Assembly (NCBI RefSeq): GCF_001183965.1
Contig: NZ_LFZV01000001.1
Location: 2,860,352-2,924,351, forward strand
Origin: Bacillus sp. FJAT-27916
Lineage (GTDB): Bacteria > Bacillota > Bacilli > Bacillales > Pradoshiaceae
Length of the DNA: 64,000 nucleotides
Direction: 5' to 3'
The position numbers were made by a program, and so were the translations under genes. The notes beneath the pieces were generated by a model. It worked only from the letters and a program-made list of their open reading frames with translations, made no database searches and had not been told where the DNA came from. Each line of letters starts with the position of its first letter. The stretch's first letter is position 1. Of the stretch, positions 16,317 through 26,306 are shown piece after piece.

Positions 16317-17957
16317 TTATCGATGGACGATGGAATACAAATGATAGCCCCCGTCTAGATTCTTCACGCTTATTCCATTGCCTTCAAGGATACGTGCAGC
16401 TAAGTAGCCGCGCATGCCCACTTGGCAGGTAACATACAAGTCTTTGTCCTGTGGAATTTCATCGAGGCGGCCGCGGAGTTCATCAATCGGGATGTTCACT
16501 GAGCCTTTAATAGCGCCCTTAGCTACTTCTCCTGGAGAACGAACATCTAGTAAATATCCTCCGTTAGCGACAATCTCGTCGATTTCATGCCATTGAACCG
16601 TTTCAGCCATACCTTCCATAATATTGGTGGCGGCATATCCAGCCATATTGACCGGATCTTTTGCTGAAGAATAAGGCGGCGCATAGGCAATCTCGATATC
16701 CGGCAAATCAAGAACCGTCATATTGCCCTTAATAGCTGTCGCGATAACATCAATTCGCTTATCAACCCCATCTTTACCAACAGCTTGTGCGCTGTAAATC
16801 CGCCCGCTCTCCTTGTCGAAGATCAGCTTTAAATTAATTTGGGCTGCACCTGGATAATAGCCCGCATGACTGTTTGGCGTCACATGAACGACCTCATACG
16901 GCACTCCCTGTCTTTTCAACATCTTTTCATTGCTGCCGGTTGAAGCGACAGATAGGTCGAACACTTTGGCAATGGATGTTCCGAGAGTTCCATTGTAGAC
17001 CGCCTCTTTCCCATGAATATGGTCAGCAACCAATCGTCCTTGACGGTTAGCCGGCCAAGCCAGCGGGATATAAGTATCGGTACCATGGATATAATCCTTC
17101 ACTTCAATCACGTCACCGACAGCATAAATGGATGGGTCAGAGGTTTGCATATGCTCATTGACTTTAATCGCGCCATTTCTCCCAACCTCAAGACCTGCTT
17201 CCTTGGCAATCATGCTTTCCGGTTTCACGCCGATAGCAAGCAAGATCATATCGGCATCGAGTTCTTTTCCACTATCTAAACGAACCTTCTTTCCTCCATC
17301 CAAAATGGCGGATACATTCTCTTCAAGAAGGAGATGAACGCCCTTTTCACGCAGGTGAGCATGGACAATTTGAGCCATTTCATAATCAATCGGAGCCATC
17401 ACTTGGCTGCTCTTATCAACAATGGTCACGTCTACTCCGCGCTCATGCAGGTTTTCCGCAATCTCAAGGCCAATGAAGCCTCCGCCAATGACAACCGCCT
17501 TCTCAGGTTTCTCCCTATCAACCTTCTCTTTAATTCGATCGGTATCAGGAATATTCCTCAACGTGTAAACATTATTCGCATCACTAATCCCTTCAATTGG
17601 GGGCTTGATTGGACTAGCACCTGGAGAAAGGATTAATACATCATAGGACTCTGTATATTCTTCGCCTGTAGCAACTTTTCTTGCCGTAACGGTTTTATCC
17701 TCGCGATTGATCTGAATAATCTCTGTCCAATTACGGATATCAAGATTAAAACGAGTACCCATACCCTCCACCGTTTGGACGAGCAATTTATTACGATTTT
17801 GGATGACTTCCCCGACATAATACGGCAGGCCGCAGTTGGCGAATGAAATGTATTCTCCTTTTTCAAACATGATGATTTCATCTTTCTCACTAAGACGGCG
17901 TAAACGTGCTGCTGCAGATGCACCGCCTGCCACCCCTCCGACAATTAGGATCTTCAT
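16317..17957 (-). CDS. cdr: CoA-disulfide reductase fused to rhodanese domain
   Basis: 546 aa. The N-terminus is an FAD/NAD(P)H pyridine nucleotide-disulfide reductase: FAD motif GGVAGGASAAARLRR, single active Cys42 in ISFANCGLPYY, NAD(P)H motif VVIGGGFIGLEIAENL and AVGDVIEV. A C-terminal rhodanese domain (from ~455) has LDVRSPGEV and active-site loop CQVGMR. This is the CoADR-RHD class (Bacillus anthracis type), reducing CoA disulfide, persulfides or polysulfide. The promoter upstream contains a CsoR/CstR-like box, which fits a sulfane-sulfur response. Stands alone between terminators. Confidence 0.9.
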   Translation of the reverse strand: MKILIVGGVAGGASAAARLRRLSEKDEIIMFEKGEYISFANCGLPYYVGEVIQNRNKLLVQTVEGMGTRFNLDIRNWTEIIQINREDKTVTARKVATGEEYTESYDVLILSPGASPIKPPIEGISDANNVYTLRNIPDTDRIKEKVDREKPEKAVVIGGGFIGLEIAENLHERGVDVTIVDKSSQVMAPIDYEMAQIVHAHLREKGVHLLLEENVSAILDGGKKVRLDSGKELDADMILLAIGVKPESMIAKEAGLEVGRNGAIKVNEHMQTSDPSIYAVGDVIEVKDYIHGTDTYIPLAWPANRQGRLVADHIHGKEAVYNGTLGTSIAKVFDLSVASTGSNEKMLKRQGVPYEVVHVTPNSHAGYYPGAAQINLKLIFDKESGRIYSAQAVGKDGVDKRIDVIATAIKGNMTVLDLPDIEIAYAPPYSSAKDPVNMAGYAATNIMEGMAETVQWHEIDEIVANGGYLLDVRSPGEVAKGAIKGSVNIPIDELRGRLDEIPQDKDLYVTCQVGMRGYLAARILEGNGISVKNLDGGYHLYSIVHR

Positions 17958-17991
17958 CTCGTTTCCTCCTCATGATAGGTCTATAGCTAGA

Positions 17992-18020
17992 AGTTTAATA
18001 TACCCCCATAGGTATGTCAA
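17992..18020 (-). promoter_or_regulatory. Promoter of cdr with CsoR/CstR-like operator in the spacer
   Basis: On the minus strand TTGACA (18015-18020), 17-base spacer and TAAACT (17992-17997). The spacer holds ATACCCCCATAGGTAT (18000-18015), an imperfect palindrome of the ATACCCC...GGGGTAT kind bound by CsoR-family copper or persulfide (CstR) repressors. No CsoR/CstR gene is in the window. Confidence 0.72.
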
Positions 18021-18122
18021 TTGAAGTTTTATGTCTATTTTATGTCCACCAAAATTATATCATTATATCCCGCAAAACATAAAATATTGACTGAATTGTC
18101 TTTCAAAAGAAGTCAAAAAAAA

Positions 18123-18158
18123 TCATGAAGAACCAGATAACCATCTGATTCTTCATGA
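18123..18158 (-). terminator. Terminator of the lysine permease gene
   Basis: Long stem (TCATGAAGAA and CAGAT against ATCTG and TTCTTCATGA) followed on the minus strand by a T-rich run. Confidence 0.8.
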
Positions 18159-18169
18159 CAATTGATTTA

Positions 18170-19627
18170 TTATTCTGTGTCAACGGAAACAGCCGCTTCC
18201 CGATAGGAATGCTGGATTCTCGCTGCTTCCTTTTGGTTCTTAGGTACGTGGCGGTAGAATAAGATTCCACTTGCAAGCAGGATGACCCCAAATAGGAAGG
18301 TTTCAAAGTCAGCCGTTCCTTTCACGATGACCCAGATGGAGTATCCCGTTGCCAGAAGCCCGATTAATCCATCGATAATTCGTGAACGGTTGTCATTGGC
18401 TTTATACGTATCCCCTGTCCAAACTAATTTCAACTGGAAGGTAGAAGAGATTAAATAAGGCACCAAGTAAGACAAGGTTGCAATATAGATAATGAAATCA
18501 AAGGCAGAGGCAATAGAGTTTGATATGGTCGAGAAGATGAACAACTGACCTAGTCCATTTGAAACCAGCATTGAAAATGCCGGTACCCCATTTTTATTTT
18601 CCTTCATGAAAGCCGGGATAAAAAGACCCTGCTTCGCTGCTTGATGCGGAATCTCAGCGCTTAAGAGCACCCAGCCGATTGTTGAACCGAAGAGGCTGAT
18701 CAAGCCAATGGCTGCGAGTGCCTTTCCGCCGATTGGCCCGAGTACTCCTGTAATTGCATCGATCAATGGCTTATCAGAGGCAAGCAAAGCATCTTGAGTA
18801 AGCATACCCATTACGAGTGTGCTGATGCCCATGTAGATGGCAAGAGCAATCAAAAGACCGACAATGGTCGCTGCCTTCACGTCAGATTTCCGTTTTGCCC
18901 GATTGGCAAAAACAATGGCAGATTCAACCCCGACAAATGCCCAAAGGGTCGAAACAGCCGCCAAATTCACTTGGCCTAGAAGCCCATGGCTGACGCCGCT
19001 GCTATCTGCCTTCATTTCGACAAACGGCAGGATATTCGCTTTCTCAAAGGCAAATAAGCCGATGATGATAAATAAGCCAAAGCCAATCACTTTTCCGGCT
19101 GTTGCAATGAAGTTCAGTTTACCAGCATGATTAATGCCTGTCATGATGATGTAGTGAACACCCCATAGCATAATTGTACAAACAAGGAATGTAAGAGCGT
19201 TTCCGACCCTAAGCGTAAAGTCCCCGACTGTCAACAAGACAGCCTGACTGGTCAAAATCGGGAAAAACGTAGATAAATATCCTGCAAATGTTGTTATAAT
19301 GGCAATATTCCCCGCAAAGTTACCTATCCAATAGCCCCATGTGGCCATGAAGCCGGATAGCTTCGACGCAGTTGAATCCTCTTTAAAGAGCTCCTTCGCA
19401 TAAATTTGCGGTCCTCCGGTTAAATGCGGCTTCCGGATTGCTAAATTCCCGAAGACAAGCGCAATCGTCAAGACACCAAGTCCCGTTAAGCCCCAAGCCA
19501 TAATGACGCCGGCAGGACTTGCAACCTCTGCCAAGGTACGAGGAAGCATAAAGATTCCTGAGCCTACCATATTCCCGACCACAAAGGCCGTTAAAATCCA
19601 AAATCCAAGCTGTTTATTCTGTGTCAC
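18170..19627 (-). CDS. yvsH: APC-family basic amino acid (probably lysine) permease
   Basis: 485-aa amino acid/polyamine antiporter-family protein with about twelve membrane segments and the N-terminal FVVGNMVGSGIFMLP signature of the basic amino acid group. It resembles ArcD/YvsH-type carriers. Its leader is a lysine riboswitch with terminator, so the transported amino acid is most likely lysine, as for B. subtilis yvsH. A strong terminator follows. Identification as a permease is firm; lysine specificity rests on the riboswitch. Confidence 0.85.
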   Translation of the reverse strand: MTQNKQLGFWILTAFVVGNMVGSGIFMLPRTLAEVASPAGVIMAWGLTGLGVLTIALVFGNLAIRKPHLTGGPQIYAKELFKEDSTASKLSGFMATWGYWIGNFAGNIAIITTFAGYLSTFFPILTSQAVLLTVGDFTLRVGNALTFLVCTIMLWGVHYIIMTGINHAGKLNFIATAGKVIGFGLFIIIGLFAFEKANILPFVEMKADSSGVSHGLLGQVNLAAVSTLWAFVGVESAIVFANRAKRKSDVKAATIVGLLIALAIYMGISTLVMGMLTQDALLASDKPLIDAITGVLGPIGGKALAAIGLISLFGSTIGWVLLSAEIPHQAAKQGLFIPAFMKENKNGVPAFSMLVSNGLGQLFIFSTISNSIASAFDFIIYIATLSYLVPYLISSTFQLKLVWTGDTYKANDNRSRIIDGLIGLLATGYSIWVIVKGTADFETFLFGVILLASGILFYRHVPKNQKEAARIQHSYREAAVSVDTE

Positions 19628-19780
19628 TGGTCATTCCCCTTCCAAAACTGATGTTCTCCAATTCAGATTATCCATGTTTTGGCCCAAATGAGATGTGAAC
19701 TTTCTTTAGTCGGCAAGCTATGTAGGAAGACAATCGTAATCTAGCAATCTTTCCATTCATAGCGTCAAATAAAACAAAAA

Positions 19781-19805
19781 ACACACCCTTTTGGAGCAGG
19801 TGTGC
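19781..19805 (-). terminator. Riboswitch-controlled terminator upstream of the permease
   Basis: On the minus strand CACACC pairs with GGTGTG, followed by TTTTTT. The same CACACC can instead pair with another GGTGTG about 15 bases upstream (minus strand of 19819-19824), giving a competing antiterminator. Confidence 0.75.
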
Positions 19806-19834
19806 TTAAAAAAAGATTCACACCAGACAAAAAC

Positions 19835-20034
19835 GGATAGTTCTCCATGGGAGCATGAAGTATGTATTCCCATGACAGTCCTGCACCTATTCGGCTGCAG
19901 TCCCAGCTGCCATTCTCGGAAAAGAACAGCGCTTCGGCGATAGTTCCTTTCCGCTAGCGTCATCAAGCTTTCCGGCTCTTGTTACTAGCGTACTGATAAA
20001 TATCGCGACCTCTACCTCATCTTTTCTGATGAGG
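19835..20034 (-). ncRNA. Lysine riboswitch (L box)
   Basis: The minus-strand leader shows the lysine-aptamer landmarks in order: GAGGTAGAGGTCGCG at the 5' side of P1/P2, GGAAAGG followed by CGCCGAAG in the core, GCAGGACTGTCA, a paired ATGGGA...TCCCAT stem and GGAGAACTATC closing P1. A terminator and competing antiterminator follow, so lysine should stop transcription of the permease. An extra 7-bp hairpin (20015-20021 with 20028-20034) precedes and overlaps the 5' strand of P1. Confidence 0.92.
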
Positions 20035-20064
20035 ATTTGTATAATTATTCACTTGTGTAGGTAA

Positions 20065-20094
20065 AGGATACTATTTAGCAACATAGACTGTCAA
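20065..20094 (-). promoter_or_regulatory. Promoter of the lysine riboswitch transcript
   Basis: Minus strand TTGACA (20089-20094), 18-base spacer, TATCCT (20065-20070), about 30 bases before the aptamer. Confidence 0.6.
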
Positions 20095-20098
20095 CAGA

Positions 20099-20126
20099 AG
20101 TCTTTCAAAAAGGAAATAGAAAGACT
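20099..20126 (-). terminator. Possible terminator of the gluconokinase gene
   Basis: AGTCTTTC/GAAAGACT stem that includes the stop codon region, with a weak T-rich tail. The gene end is close to the next promoter, so termination here is plausible but the hairpin is modest. Confidence 0.4.
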
Positions 20127-21672
20127 ATTCAATCAGTTTGTTTGCCCATTTATTCTGAAATTCGGTAATGCTTGTGTACTCCTCCTCCAGCTTGCGATAG
20201 ATACTGATGTAGATAGGAATTAAATCCTCATAGATTTGCACATGCTGCTCAATCGGTTTATGAACATGGGTTGTTCCGACAAGACTTTTCACAACAGCGA
20301 AATCCTCAATCTCTCCGAGGGCGTAGCGGCCAAGCACAACCGCGCCGAGGCAGGAGCTCTCAAAGCTTTCTGGCACTTCGACCTCCTGATTAAAGATATC
20401 GGCGAGCATTTGCCTCCATAAAGGAGAGCGGGCAAAGCCTCCTGTTGCTCTTATCTTCTCAGGCACTCCTATCAATTCCTGTAAGGCTAATAAAACCGTA
20501 TACAGATTAAGGATTACTCCTTCGAGTACCGCACGGACCATATGCTCCTTCTTATGATGCATACCAAGACCAAAGAATGATCCGCGGGCATCTGGATTCC
20601 AAAGCGGAGCCCTTTCCCCAGCCAAATATGGATGGAAAAGAAGCCCTTCAGCTCCCGGGGCCACTCTTTCGGCAATCTTGGTCAAAACCTCGTAGGAGTC
20701 TATCCCAAGCCGTCTCGCAGTTTCAACCTCTGCTGAAGCAAGCTCATCCCGAAGCCAGCGGAAGGTCATTCCCCCATTATTTACGGGTCCCCCAATCACC
20801 CAGTGCTTGTCTGTCAAAGCATAGCAGAATATACGTCCTTTCTCATCTGTCACCGGCCGGTCTGTCACCGTACGAATTGCCCCGCTTGTGCCAATAGTCA
20901 CGGCGACAATACCCGGGTCAATCGCATTCACACCAAGATTAGAGAGTACACCATCACTCGCGCCAATCACAAAAGTCGTATGAACCGAGAGCCCCATTTC
21001 CTCCGCATATTGCGGCTTCATCCCAGCTGCATACCAAGTAGTCGGAACAGGGTGTGACAAATGTTCTCTCGTGATTCCTGCCACACGCAAGGCCTCCTCA
21101 TCCCAATCTAAATCTGCTAATGAGAATAGACCCGTTGCGGAAGCAACAGAATGATCAATCACAAACTGAGAGAATAATTTATGGAACACATATTCCTTGA
21201 TGGAAATATATTTATGCGCCCCTGCCGCAATATCTGGGCAATCATGCGTCAGCCAAGCAATCTTCGCAAGAGGGGACATCGGATGAACCGGGGTGCCTGT
21301 CCTCCTATAGATCTCATGTCCATTCCATTCATTCTTAATCTTATCTGACCACGTCTTTGCACGGCTGTCTGCCCATGTAATACAGGCCGTTATAGGTAGT
21401 CCTCTCTCATCAACTGCAATAATACTATGCATGGCTGAGCTAAAGCTGACAAAACGGATTTCTTCAGCCCTTGCTCCACTCTTATCGACAACACCTTTGA
21501 TTGCCTTAACCACTGCCTGGAAAATCTCTTCGGGGTCCTGCTCAGCAATCATTGGTGAAGGACTATGTAGCGGATATTCTACATGACAAATACAATGAAC
21601 CTTTGTCTCTTTGGTGAATAGAACAGCCTTAGTAGAAGTTGTCCCAATATCGACCCCAATATAAAACATCAT
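20125..21672 (-). CDS. gntK: FGGY carbohydrate kinase, gluconokinase-type
   Basis: Sugar kinase of the FGGY family, closest in motif pattern to Bacillus gluconate kinase: phosphate loop YIGVDIGTTSTKAV, substrate region SFSSAMHSII and TWADSRA, ATP-binding IGTSGAIRTV and ATGGFARSPLWRQ. About 515 aa, full length. The start is set at ATG 21672 just after GAGGGG; an ATG at 21669 is equally usable. Unlike the gntRKPZ operon, no gluconate permease or regulator is adjacent, so the natural substrate (gluconate against another acid or pentulose) is inferred from family only. Confidence 0.8.
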   Translation of the reverse strand: MMFYIGVDIGTTSTKAVLFTKETKVHCICHVEYPLHSPSPMIAEQDPEEIFQAVVKAIKGVVDKSGARAEEIRFVSFSSAMHSIIAVDERGLPITACITWADSRAKTWSDKIKNEWNGHEIYRRTGTPVHPMSPLAKIAWLTHDCPDIAAGAHKYISIKEYVFHKLFSQFVIDHSVASATGLFSLADLDWDEEALRVAGITREHLSHPVPTTWYAAGMKPQYAEEMGLSVHTTFVIGASDGVLSNLGVNAIDPGIVAVTIGTSGAIRTVTDRPVTDEKGRIFCYALTDKHWVIGGPVNNGGMTFRWLRDELASAEVETARRLGIDSYEVLTKIAERVAPGAEGLLFHPYLAGERAPLWNPDARGSFFGLGMHHKKEHMVRAVLEGVILNLYTVLLALQELIGVPEKIRATGGFARSPLWRQMLADIFNQEVEVPESFESSCLGAVVLGRYALGEIEDFAVVKSLVGTTHVHKPIEQHVQIYEDLIPIYISIYRKLEEEYTSITEFQNKWANKLIE

Positions 21673-21716
21673 GAATCCCCTCATTTCCACTAATAATCAC
21701 TCTCGTAATAGAGAAT

Positions 21717-21746
21717 ATTGTATATGGTAATACTGCTGATAGACAA
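21717..21746 (-). promoter_or_regulatory. Promoter of the gluconokinase gene
   Basis: On the minus strand TTGTCT (21741-21746) and TACAAT (21717-21722) with an 18-base spacer. The rightward thioredoxin gene must use overlapping sequence. Confidence 0.5.
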
Positions 21747-21768
21747 TGTAATTTTGGAGGCTCAACCA

Positions 21769-22308
21769 ATGAAGAAACAGCTGCTGACCAGCTTTGCATC
21801 CATTTTTCTCTTAACCCCTCTCTCAGGGGCAAATATGCCTTTAGAGCATACACAAATCATTCACGCGGCAGCCCTTACCCAAGCAGTGAAGGTCGGACAG
21901 CCCGCTCCGGACATTTCCCTTCTAACCATCTCTGGTAAACAGGTCCGCCTGTCCGATTATCTCGGACAAAAGGTCGTAGTCAACTTTTGGGCCTCATGGT
22001 GCCCTCCGTGCCGCGAAGAAATGCCCGCATTGGAAGATTATTTTAAATCCAACAAACAAAATGCCAGCCTTTTAAGCATTAATATGACCAACGCAGAGAA
22101 AAGCGTTGATGATGTCCACAATTTTATCAAGAGAGATAAGCTGACCTTTCCCATTCTCTTAGATACGAAAGGAAAAACGGGTGAAGCTTATCAAATCCTC
22201 ACCCTGCCAACAAGTTTTTTTATTGATTCGAGCGGAATAATCCGAAAGAAATGGATTGGCCCGTTAGATAAGAATACCCTTGAATCCATCCTGGCAACGA
22301 TTAAGTAA
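21769..22308 (+). CDS. TlpA/ResA-type exported thioredoxin
   Basis: 179 aa. N-terminal export signal (LLTSFASIFLLTPLSG) then an AhpC/TSA-thioredoxin fold with active site WCPPC (ASWCPPCREEMP) and the cis-Pro segment LPTSFFIDSSG. This is the ResA/TlpA class of extracytoplasmic thiol-disulfide proteins used in cytochrome c or spore-envelope redox work. ATG at 21769 is chosen because GGAGG sits 8 bases upstream and the signal peptide starts there. No cytochrome c genes are adjacent, so the partner is unknown. Confidence 0.83.
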   Translation: MKKQLLTSFASIFLLTPLSGANMPLEHTQIIHAAALTQAVKVGQPAPDISLLTISGKQVRLSDYLGQKVVVNFWASWCPPCREEMPALEDYFKSNKQNASLLSINMTNAEKSVDDVHNFIKRDKLTFPILLDTKGKTGEAYQILTLPTSFFIDSSGIIRKKWIGPLDKNTLESILATIK

Positions 22309-22433
22309 GTTTGCTCCATACCCCCATCTTACAAAAAAAAACATAAAATAGACATTTTTTTACTTATATTCTCTCTAAATTCATAGTACAATAGAGAACA
22401 AAATCAGTTTGATATTTTTAAGGGGTGTTGCAA

Positions 22434-22616
22434 ATGAGAACTTACCAGCTGTTAATCTCTGTCATGCTTATTATGATTAGCGTCTTTTCCGTCAAGAATC
22501 TCATTACTGGCCAATGGGACATCCAATATGCCATGCTAAACGGCGGGATGGCCATCATCGTTCTCGGTATCTATACAGGATACATGAAATATTTACAAGA
22601 ACAAGAATCCAATTAA
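22434..22616 (+). CDS. Small two-segment membrane protein, 60 aa
   Basis: Short protein with two hydrophobic segments (LLISVMLIMISVFSV and MAIIVLGIYTGYM) joined by a short loop with GQWD. ATG at 22434 lies 7 bases after GGGGTG; a TTG three codons upstream is less likely. A perfect terminator follows. I cannot name the family with confidence; small Bacillus membrane proteins of DUF3953 type have a similar layout. Confidence 0.6.
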   Translation: MRTYQLLISVMLIMISVFSVKNLITGQWDIQYAMLNGGMAIIVLGIYTGYMKYLQEQESN

Positions 22617-22625
22617 ACCTTTTAT

Positions 22626-22657
22626 GCTGATTTGACTAGGTCAAATCAGCTTTTTTT
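22626..22657 (+). terminator. Terminator after the small membrane gene
   Basis: Perfect 11-bp stem GCTGATTTGAC/GTCAAATCAGC with a TAG loop and seven T residues. Confidence 0.88.
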
Positions 22658-22811
22658 AACCTCCACACATGCAGGTACCGGTATTGAAATAACGCTTGCT
22701 GTATACCTCGGAATTCCGCTTATCTAAGCCGCTGACATTTGAAAGTGTTGTAACAGCCATATCTTTCTTCTTGTTAGTCATATCAATATGATTGGCTTCC
22801 ATTTCCTCCAA
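22656..22811 (-). CDS. 51-codon peptide ORF ending in Cys-Met-Cys-Gly-Gly
   Basis: A short minus-strand frame between the glpD terminator and the terminator of the opposite gene. It reads from TTG at 22811 (GGAG 8 bases upstream) or ATG at 22802 (GGAGG only 2 bases away) to TAA at 22656-22658. The product is hydrophilic, with a Lys-rich middle (TNKKKD) and a C-terminus KRYFNTGTCMCGG. The only two Cys are in that tail. A leader followed by a short Cys/Gly tail recalls ribosomally made modified peptides, but no modifying enzyme or exporter is adjacent, and it could be a tail fragment of a lost gene. Function unknown. Confidence 0.45.
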   Translation of the reverse strand: MEEMEANHIDMTNKKKDMAVTTLSNVSGLDKRNSEVYSKRYFNTGTCMCGG

Positions 22812-22894
22812 TCTGTAATCTCCAACGATGATTCCCTATTCCCTTTTTGTTCAATGTTCAATCAAATAGTCTAAAGCGATGACCGATCATGGAC

Positions 22895-22927
22895 AAAAAA
22901 ACCCTTGAACAGATAAGTTCAAGGGTT
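22895..22927 (-). terminator. Terminator of glpD
   Basis: AACCCTTGAAC/GTTCAAGGGTT stem with a 6-base loop, followed by TTTTTT on the minus strand. Confidence 0.88.
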
Positions 22928-22935
22928 CAGCTATC

Positions 22936-24606
22936 TTATTTATTCATTTCTGCAGGCATAGGAATTGTCGCCTTTTTCATCTCTTCTTCAAGTTCTTTTG
23001 TATAAGATGCTTTCTCTTTATCTGACCAGTGGAGAACCTTCGCCATTTCTTCGATGACGGCATCCTTCCACTTATAAACAGAAGCGATATCAAACAAGAG
23101 CTTTCCGGTTCTTCGGTTAAAGAAATCAAGCGGTGTGACGACCATTTCTTGTTCGATTGAATAACGGAGTGCCACAAAGAGATCAAGAGGGAGCCCTGAT
23201 AGCTTCGCTTCTTCCTTATAAGCCTTTGCCAGTTCGAACATGACAGGAGCATTTGATCCATATTTTCTAAGCATGGCAACAGCCTCTTCTTTTGACAATC
23301 CTGCTTGAAGACCTTTGTCTGCATGCTTAGCGATATATTTCTCAAATTGACTGGATCCGCCTACATGTCCGCCTGAAATTGGCATTTTATCCGTGGAACA
23401 GCTGGAATATAGCTTATAGCCCTCATCGCGGAATTGTTTAGCTACAAGATTGACGACGGTTTCCGCCATCTTCCGGTACCCAGTTAATTTTCCTCCTGCG
23501 ATTGTGATCAAGCCACTGTCGGAAATCCATGTCTCATCCTTCCTTGAGATCTCAGAAGCACCCTTGCCTTCCTGGCTGATCAACGGCCTTACACCTGCCC
23601 AGCTTGACTCGACATCCTCTTTTGTGACGGAGACTGTCGGGAACATATAATTAATCGCATCAAGGATATAATCTCTGTCTTGATCGGTCATTTGTGGACT
23701 CTTAGGATCCGTATCATAAAATGTATCTGTTGTACCAACATAAGCTTTCCCATCTCGAGGAATCGCAAAAACCATGCGCCCATCAGGCGTATCAAAATAG
23801 ACCGCTTGCTGCAACGGGAATTTTGATTGATCAATGACAATATGAACACCCTTGGTCAATTGAAGGACCTTGCCTTTCTTCGAGTGATCCATTTCACGAA
23901 TCGTATCAACCCATGGGCCGGAAGCATTGATGACTTTGCGTGAATGAATGGTGATTTCCTCGCCGTCAATTAAATCCTTGCCGATAATACCTGTAATTTT
24001 GCCATTATGATAAACAAGCTGATCAGCTTTCATATAGTTCATGACAACAGCACCTTGTGCAGCTGCTTCCTTCATCACTTCAATGGTCAAGCGGGCATCA
24101 TCGGTACGATACTCAACATAGTACCCTCCGCCTTTCAGTCCATCCTTCTTCACAAGCGGCGCTCTCTCAAGCGTCTCTTGCACAGTGAGCATTTTCCTGC
24201 GCTCCTTCTTCTTAACACCTGCCAAGAAGTCATATACCCGAAGGCCCATTGAAGTAGAGAATTTGCCAAATGTTCCTCCCTCATGGAAAGGAAGCAGCAT
24301 CCATTCCGGTGTGGTAACATGGGGGCCGTTCTCATACACAATCGCGCGTTCCTTCCCAACCTCAGCCACAACGCCTACTTGCAGCTGTTTTAAGTAACGC
24401 AGTCCGCCATGAACGAGTTTCGTGGAGCGGCTGGATGTACCTGCAGCAAAGTCCTGCATTTCAACTAAAGCGACCTTCATTCCGCGTGAAGCGGCATCAA
24501 GTGCTATTCCGGCCCCAGTTATTCCTCCCCCAATCACCAATACATCAAATGTTGTATGTTTAAGCTCGTTTTTAAACTCACTTCTATGCAAACTATTTAG
24601 CTCCAT
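22936..24606 (-). CDS. glpD: Aerobic glycerol-3-phosphate dehydrogenase
   Basis: FAD enzyme oxidising glycerol 3-phosphate to dihydroxyacetone phosphate and passing electrons to menaquinone at the membrane. N-terminal FAD motif [21 protein letters not shown], then [17 protein letters not shown], the classic GlpD signature, and [16 protein letters not shown] near the middle. 556 aa, normal length. It has its own promoter region and a long leader hairpin (24648-24696) typical of GlpP-controlled antitermination. Last gene of the glpPFKD group. Confidence 0.95.
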   Translation of the reverse strand: MELNSLHRSEFKNELKHTTFDVLVIGGGITGAGIALDAASRGMKVALVEMQDFAAGTSSRSTKLVHGGLRYLKQLQVGVVAEVGKERAIVYENGPHVTTPEWMLLPFHEGGTFGKFSTSMGLRVYDFLAGVKKKERRKMLTVQETLERAPLVKKDGLKGGGYYVEYRTDDARLTIEVMKEAAAQGAVVMNYMKADQLVYHNGKITGIIGKDLIDGEEITIHSRKVINASGPWVDTIREMDHSKKGKVLQLTKGVHIVIDQSKFPLQQAVYFDTPDGRMVFAIPRDGKAYVGTTDTFYDTDPKSPQMTDQDRDYILDAINYMFPTVSVTKEDVESSWAGVRPLISQEGKGASEISRKDETWISDSGLITIAGGKLTGYRKMAETVVNLVAKQFRDEGYKLYSSCSTDKMPISGGHVGGSSQFEKYIAKHADKGLQAGLSKEEAVAMLRKYGSNAPVMFELAKAYKEEAKLSGLPLDLFVALRYSIEQEMVVTPLDFFNRRTGKLLFDIASVYKWKDAVIEEMAKVLHWSDKEKASYTKELEEEMKKATIPMPAEMNK

Positions 24607-24640
24607 TGTTTGTACCTCCTCAATTTTCTTGCCAAATTAT

Positions 24641-24696
24641 GAAAAAAGAGACCACAAAATACATTACCCTAAGCAGGAGAATGTATTCGTGGTCTC
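24641..24696 (-). promoter_or_regulatory. GlpP-type antitermination leader terminator before glpD
   Basis: Minus-strand stem GAGACCAC + AATACATT against AATGTATT + GTGGTCTC with TTTTTT after it, between the promoter region (TATACT on the minus strand near 24730) and the ribosome site of glpD. In B. subtilis GlpP with glycerol 3-phosphate lets transcription pass such a terminator. Confidence 0.8.
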
Positions 24697-24764
24697 TCGA
24701 AATCTCTAACCAATTATTAACTTATTTTTAGTATATCACCATTCTTGATCAAATGGCAGTAAAA

Positions 24765-26291
<1,527 letters not shown>

Positions 26292-26306
26292 TCATCTATT
26301 ATAACC

